A DNA stretch of 64,000 nucleotides from Halobellus litoreus. Its GTDB lineage: Archaea; Halobacteriota; Halobacteria; Halobacteriales; Haloferacaceae. This document shows, in pieces, positions 62,627 to 64,000 of the stretch. Within the stretch, counting starts at the first letter, position 1; each line of letters opens with the position of its first letter. A model generated the notes under the pieces. The model saw only the letters and a list, made by a program, of their open reading frames with translations. It was not told where the DNA came from and made no database searches. The DNA is taken from positions 1 to 64,000 of the forward strand of contig NZ_JANHAW010000002.1 in NCBI RefSeq assembly GCF_024464595.1, read 5' to 3'. Made by a program: the position numbers and the translations under genes.

Positions 62627-63793
62627 ATGGGGGCTGCCGAGCAGCCGTCGACCGGCGAAAACAAACCGGTTCCTGCTCCGCAGACGGAGACGACGCGTGA
62701 GGCGACAGACAGATCGCTTGTGGGAAGGTTCATCGCGAGACGGGCCGTGAACAAAGGGGCGTATATCCAGCTCCGCGCGGAACTCACCGCGGCGCGCCCG
62801 GAGTTTGAGCAGTTGGTCGAACAGACTGACGCGGAGGGCGCATCGTGGGTGAAACACGGCCGCGACCTATTCGAGAGGGCAGAGACGAATCTTAGACGGG
62901 GTGAGATCGAGGAAGCCTGGCGGGCCCTTCACACCGCAAGGCGGTTCGAGGTCTACGGGCTCGAAGCTCTCGCCGGCCAGACGGCGACCGCGGGCGAACG
63001 ATCGGAACTCCAGATTCGGGCGGGAATCGTCCACGAGGAGGCGCTCGACGAACTCGTCGGCTGGCGACGGCGGGCAGTCGTCGACATCCTTTGCGACGAG
63101 CACGAACAGCTCCGGGCGGGGATCACAGGTCCGGAACTTCGGGCGGCGAGTCGACTCCTGCACGAGCAGTACGAGCGGGTCTATCTGCGCCGCAGTGAAC
63201 GCCAGCGCGAGTTCAATCAGTTGGTCCTGATGGGGACGCTTTCCGGGCTGGCGCTGCTCGTGCTCACCCTGGCTGACTGGTCTCTGGATGCGACGTCGAC
63301 TGCGGGGCTTGCGAGTCTCCTCGGGGAGTTTCTGGCGACGCCGTTCGACGCGAGCGCCGGTGACGTCGCTACCCCCGGGTTCGCCGTGTTTATGACCGTC
63401 GTCGGTGTCATAGGCGCGTCGCTGTTCGGGATTCGAACCCTCCGAAACCAGTCGCTCTCGACGAAGATCCCTCAGCAGATAAACCAACTCACAGTGACTA
63501 GCGCCCGAGGCGTCATCGGCGCGATCTCCGCGCTGCTGTTCTACTTCGTCCTGCAGACCCCACTGCTGACGGACGGGGCAATTCTGGCCGACGGCGTGGT
63601 CTCGGCGCCGATGATGGTCGTCGTCGCGTTCGCCGCGGGATACACCGAGCGTATGGCTCCGAGCGTGGTCGCCAAGGTCGCGTCGATTACCGATACGGAC
63701 GACAGTGACGCCTCGCCACCGAACCCGGACTCGAACCCCGCCACGGCTCCGACGCCGGGATCGAACGAAGAGCAGACTGGAACTGGTCCCTGA
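62627..63793 (+). CDS. Multi-helix membrane protein, unknown function
   Basis: A 388-residue protein. The soluble, helical N-terminal part (about 30-195, rich in charged residues and possibly coiled coil: RARLLHEQ-type heptads, WRALHTARRFEVYGLEAL) is followed by about four membrane helices (about 198-216, 245-265, 290-312, 325-345) and a Pro/Ser/Asp-rich tail. The ATG at 62627 is preferred: an upstream ATG at 62597 would overlap the TATA element TTTTATG. I do not recognise the family. Confidence 0.75.
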   Translation: MGAAEQPSTGENKPVPAPQTETTREATDRSLVGRFIARRAVNKGAYIQLRAELTAARPEFEQLVEQTDAEGASWVKHGRDLFERAETNLRRGEIEEAWRALHTARRFEVYGLEALAGQTATAGERSELQIRAGIVHEEALDELVGWRRRAVVDILCDEHEQLRAGITGPELRAASRLLHEQYERVYLRRSERQREFNQLVLMGTLSGLALLVLTLADWSLDATSTAGLASLLGEFLATPFDASAGDVATPGFAVFMTVVGVIGASLFGIRTLRNQSLSTKIPQQINQLTVTSARGVIGAISALLFYFVLQTPLLTDGAILADGVVSAPMMVVVAFAAGYTERMAPSVVAKVASITDTDDSDASPPNPDSNPATAPTPGSNEEQTGTGP

Positions 63794-64000
63794 CCGATGG
63801 CGTCCTCCGACCTAAACACCAATATGTTTATAATTTCTCCTGCCTGGTGCTGGGCTTCGTCAGTCTCAAGACTACTGTGTACGCCGCCGACCTCGATGAG
63901 GACCTGAATGAGTTTGAGACGTCGACCTGGAGTTTCATCGTCAGCGGCTGTCGCTCTCGACGCTGTACTTTATGTACGTCGTCTGGATGGCACTCGTGAC
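63794..64000 (+). other. Window end, possible partial or frameshifted gene
   Basis: GTTTATAATT (63829-63838) could be a TATA element. An open frame from a GTG at 63847 (VLGFVSLKTTVYAADLDE) reads to a stop at 63997-63999, while near the end another frame reads LYFMYVVWMALV, which looks like a membrane helix. This suggests a frameshift or a decayed membrane-protein gene, or chance. It cannot be judged without the following sequence. Confidence 0.25.

Overview
The window reads as the chromosome of an extremely halophilic archaeon (Halobacteria). The DNA is GC-rich, almost every predicted protein is rich in Asp and Glu, exported proteins carry Tat/lipobox or Sec signals, and many genes have an archaeal TATA-like element about 25-30 bases before an ATG (leaderless transcripts). 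The genes include haloarchaeal hallmarks such as phosphomevalonate decarboxylase, a geranylgeranyl-reductase-type flavoprotein, DUF7344-type regulators and UspA proteins.

Layout. 1-320: 3' end of an rRNA operon (23S-5S spacer, 5S rRNA, hairpin). 549-3291: an exported repeat protein and two small haloarchaeal hypotheticals. 3450-9009: YchF/OLA1-type GTPase, cyclodeaminase-like protein, hybrid sensor kinase, lipoprotein, UspA protein. 9442-24978: a catabolic and transport region with an ABC importer (ATPase and two permeases), amidohydrolase plus Rieske protein, a divergent malate/lactate dehydrogenase homologue, the importer's lipoprotein receptor, UspA, a complete 2-oxoacid dehydrogenase complex (E1 alpha, E1 beta, E2, E3), a D-2-hydroxyacid dehydrogenase, an IclR regulator and a DUF3237 protein. 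Together they look like uptake and oxidation of an organic acid whose identity cannot be read from the sequence. 25427-28285: housekeeping genes and a membrane-linked HTH regulator.

28458-48333 is the most striking part: five same-strand genes (about 20 kb) for exported, multi-domain, carbohydrate-oriented proteins. The first encodes a 3,624-residue protein with two aldose/sorbosone-dehydrogenase propellers, seven malectin-like domains and many PKD domains. Next come a Tat-exported metallophosphoesterase with LamG and NPCBM-like carbohydrate-binding modules, and a PKD-rich protein. These three proteins share one duplicated-helix, dockerin-like module. The fourth protein ends in a cohesin-like domain plus a canonical calcium-binding dockerin. 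The fifth is a cohesin-like domain on an acidic stalk with a C-terminal membrane helix. I read this as a candidate archaeal cellulosome-like surface assembly: membrane anchor, adaptor scaffold and enzymes.

48490-55309: phosphohexomutase and a four-gene BMP-type (nucleoside-type) ABC importer. 55401-63793: geranylgeranyl-reductase family flavoprotein, transglutaminase-like protein, endonuclease/exonuclease/phosphatase protein, a GMC oxidoreductase with its partner subunit, and small membrane proteins. The last 200 bases may hold a broken or partial gene. I saw no CRISPR array, transposase, integrase or complete tRNA gene.
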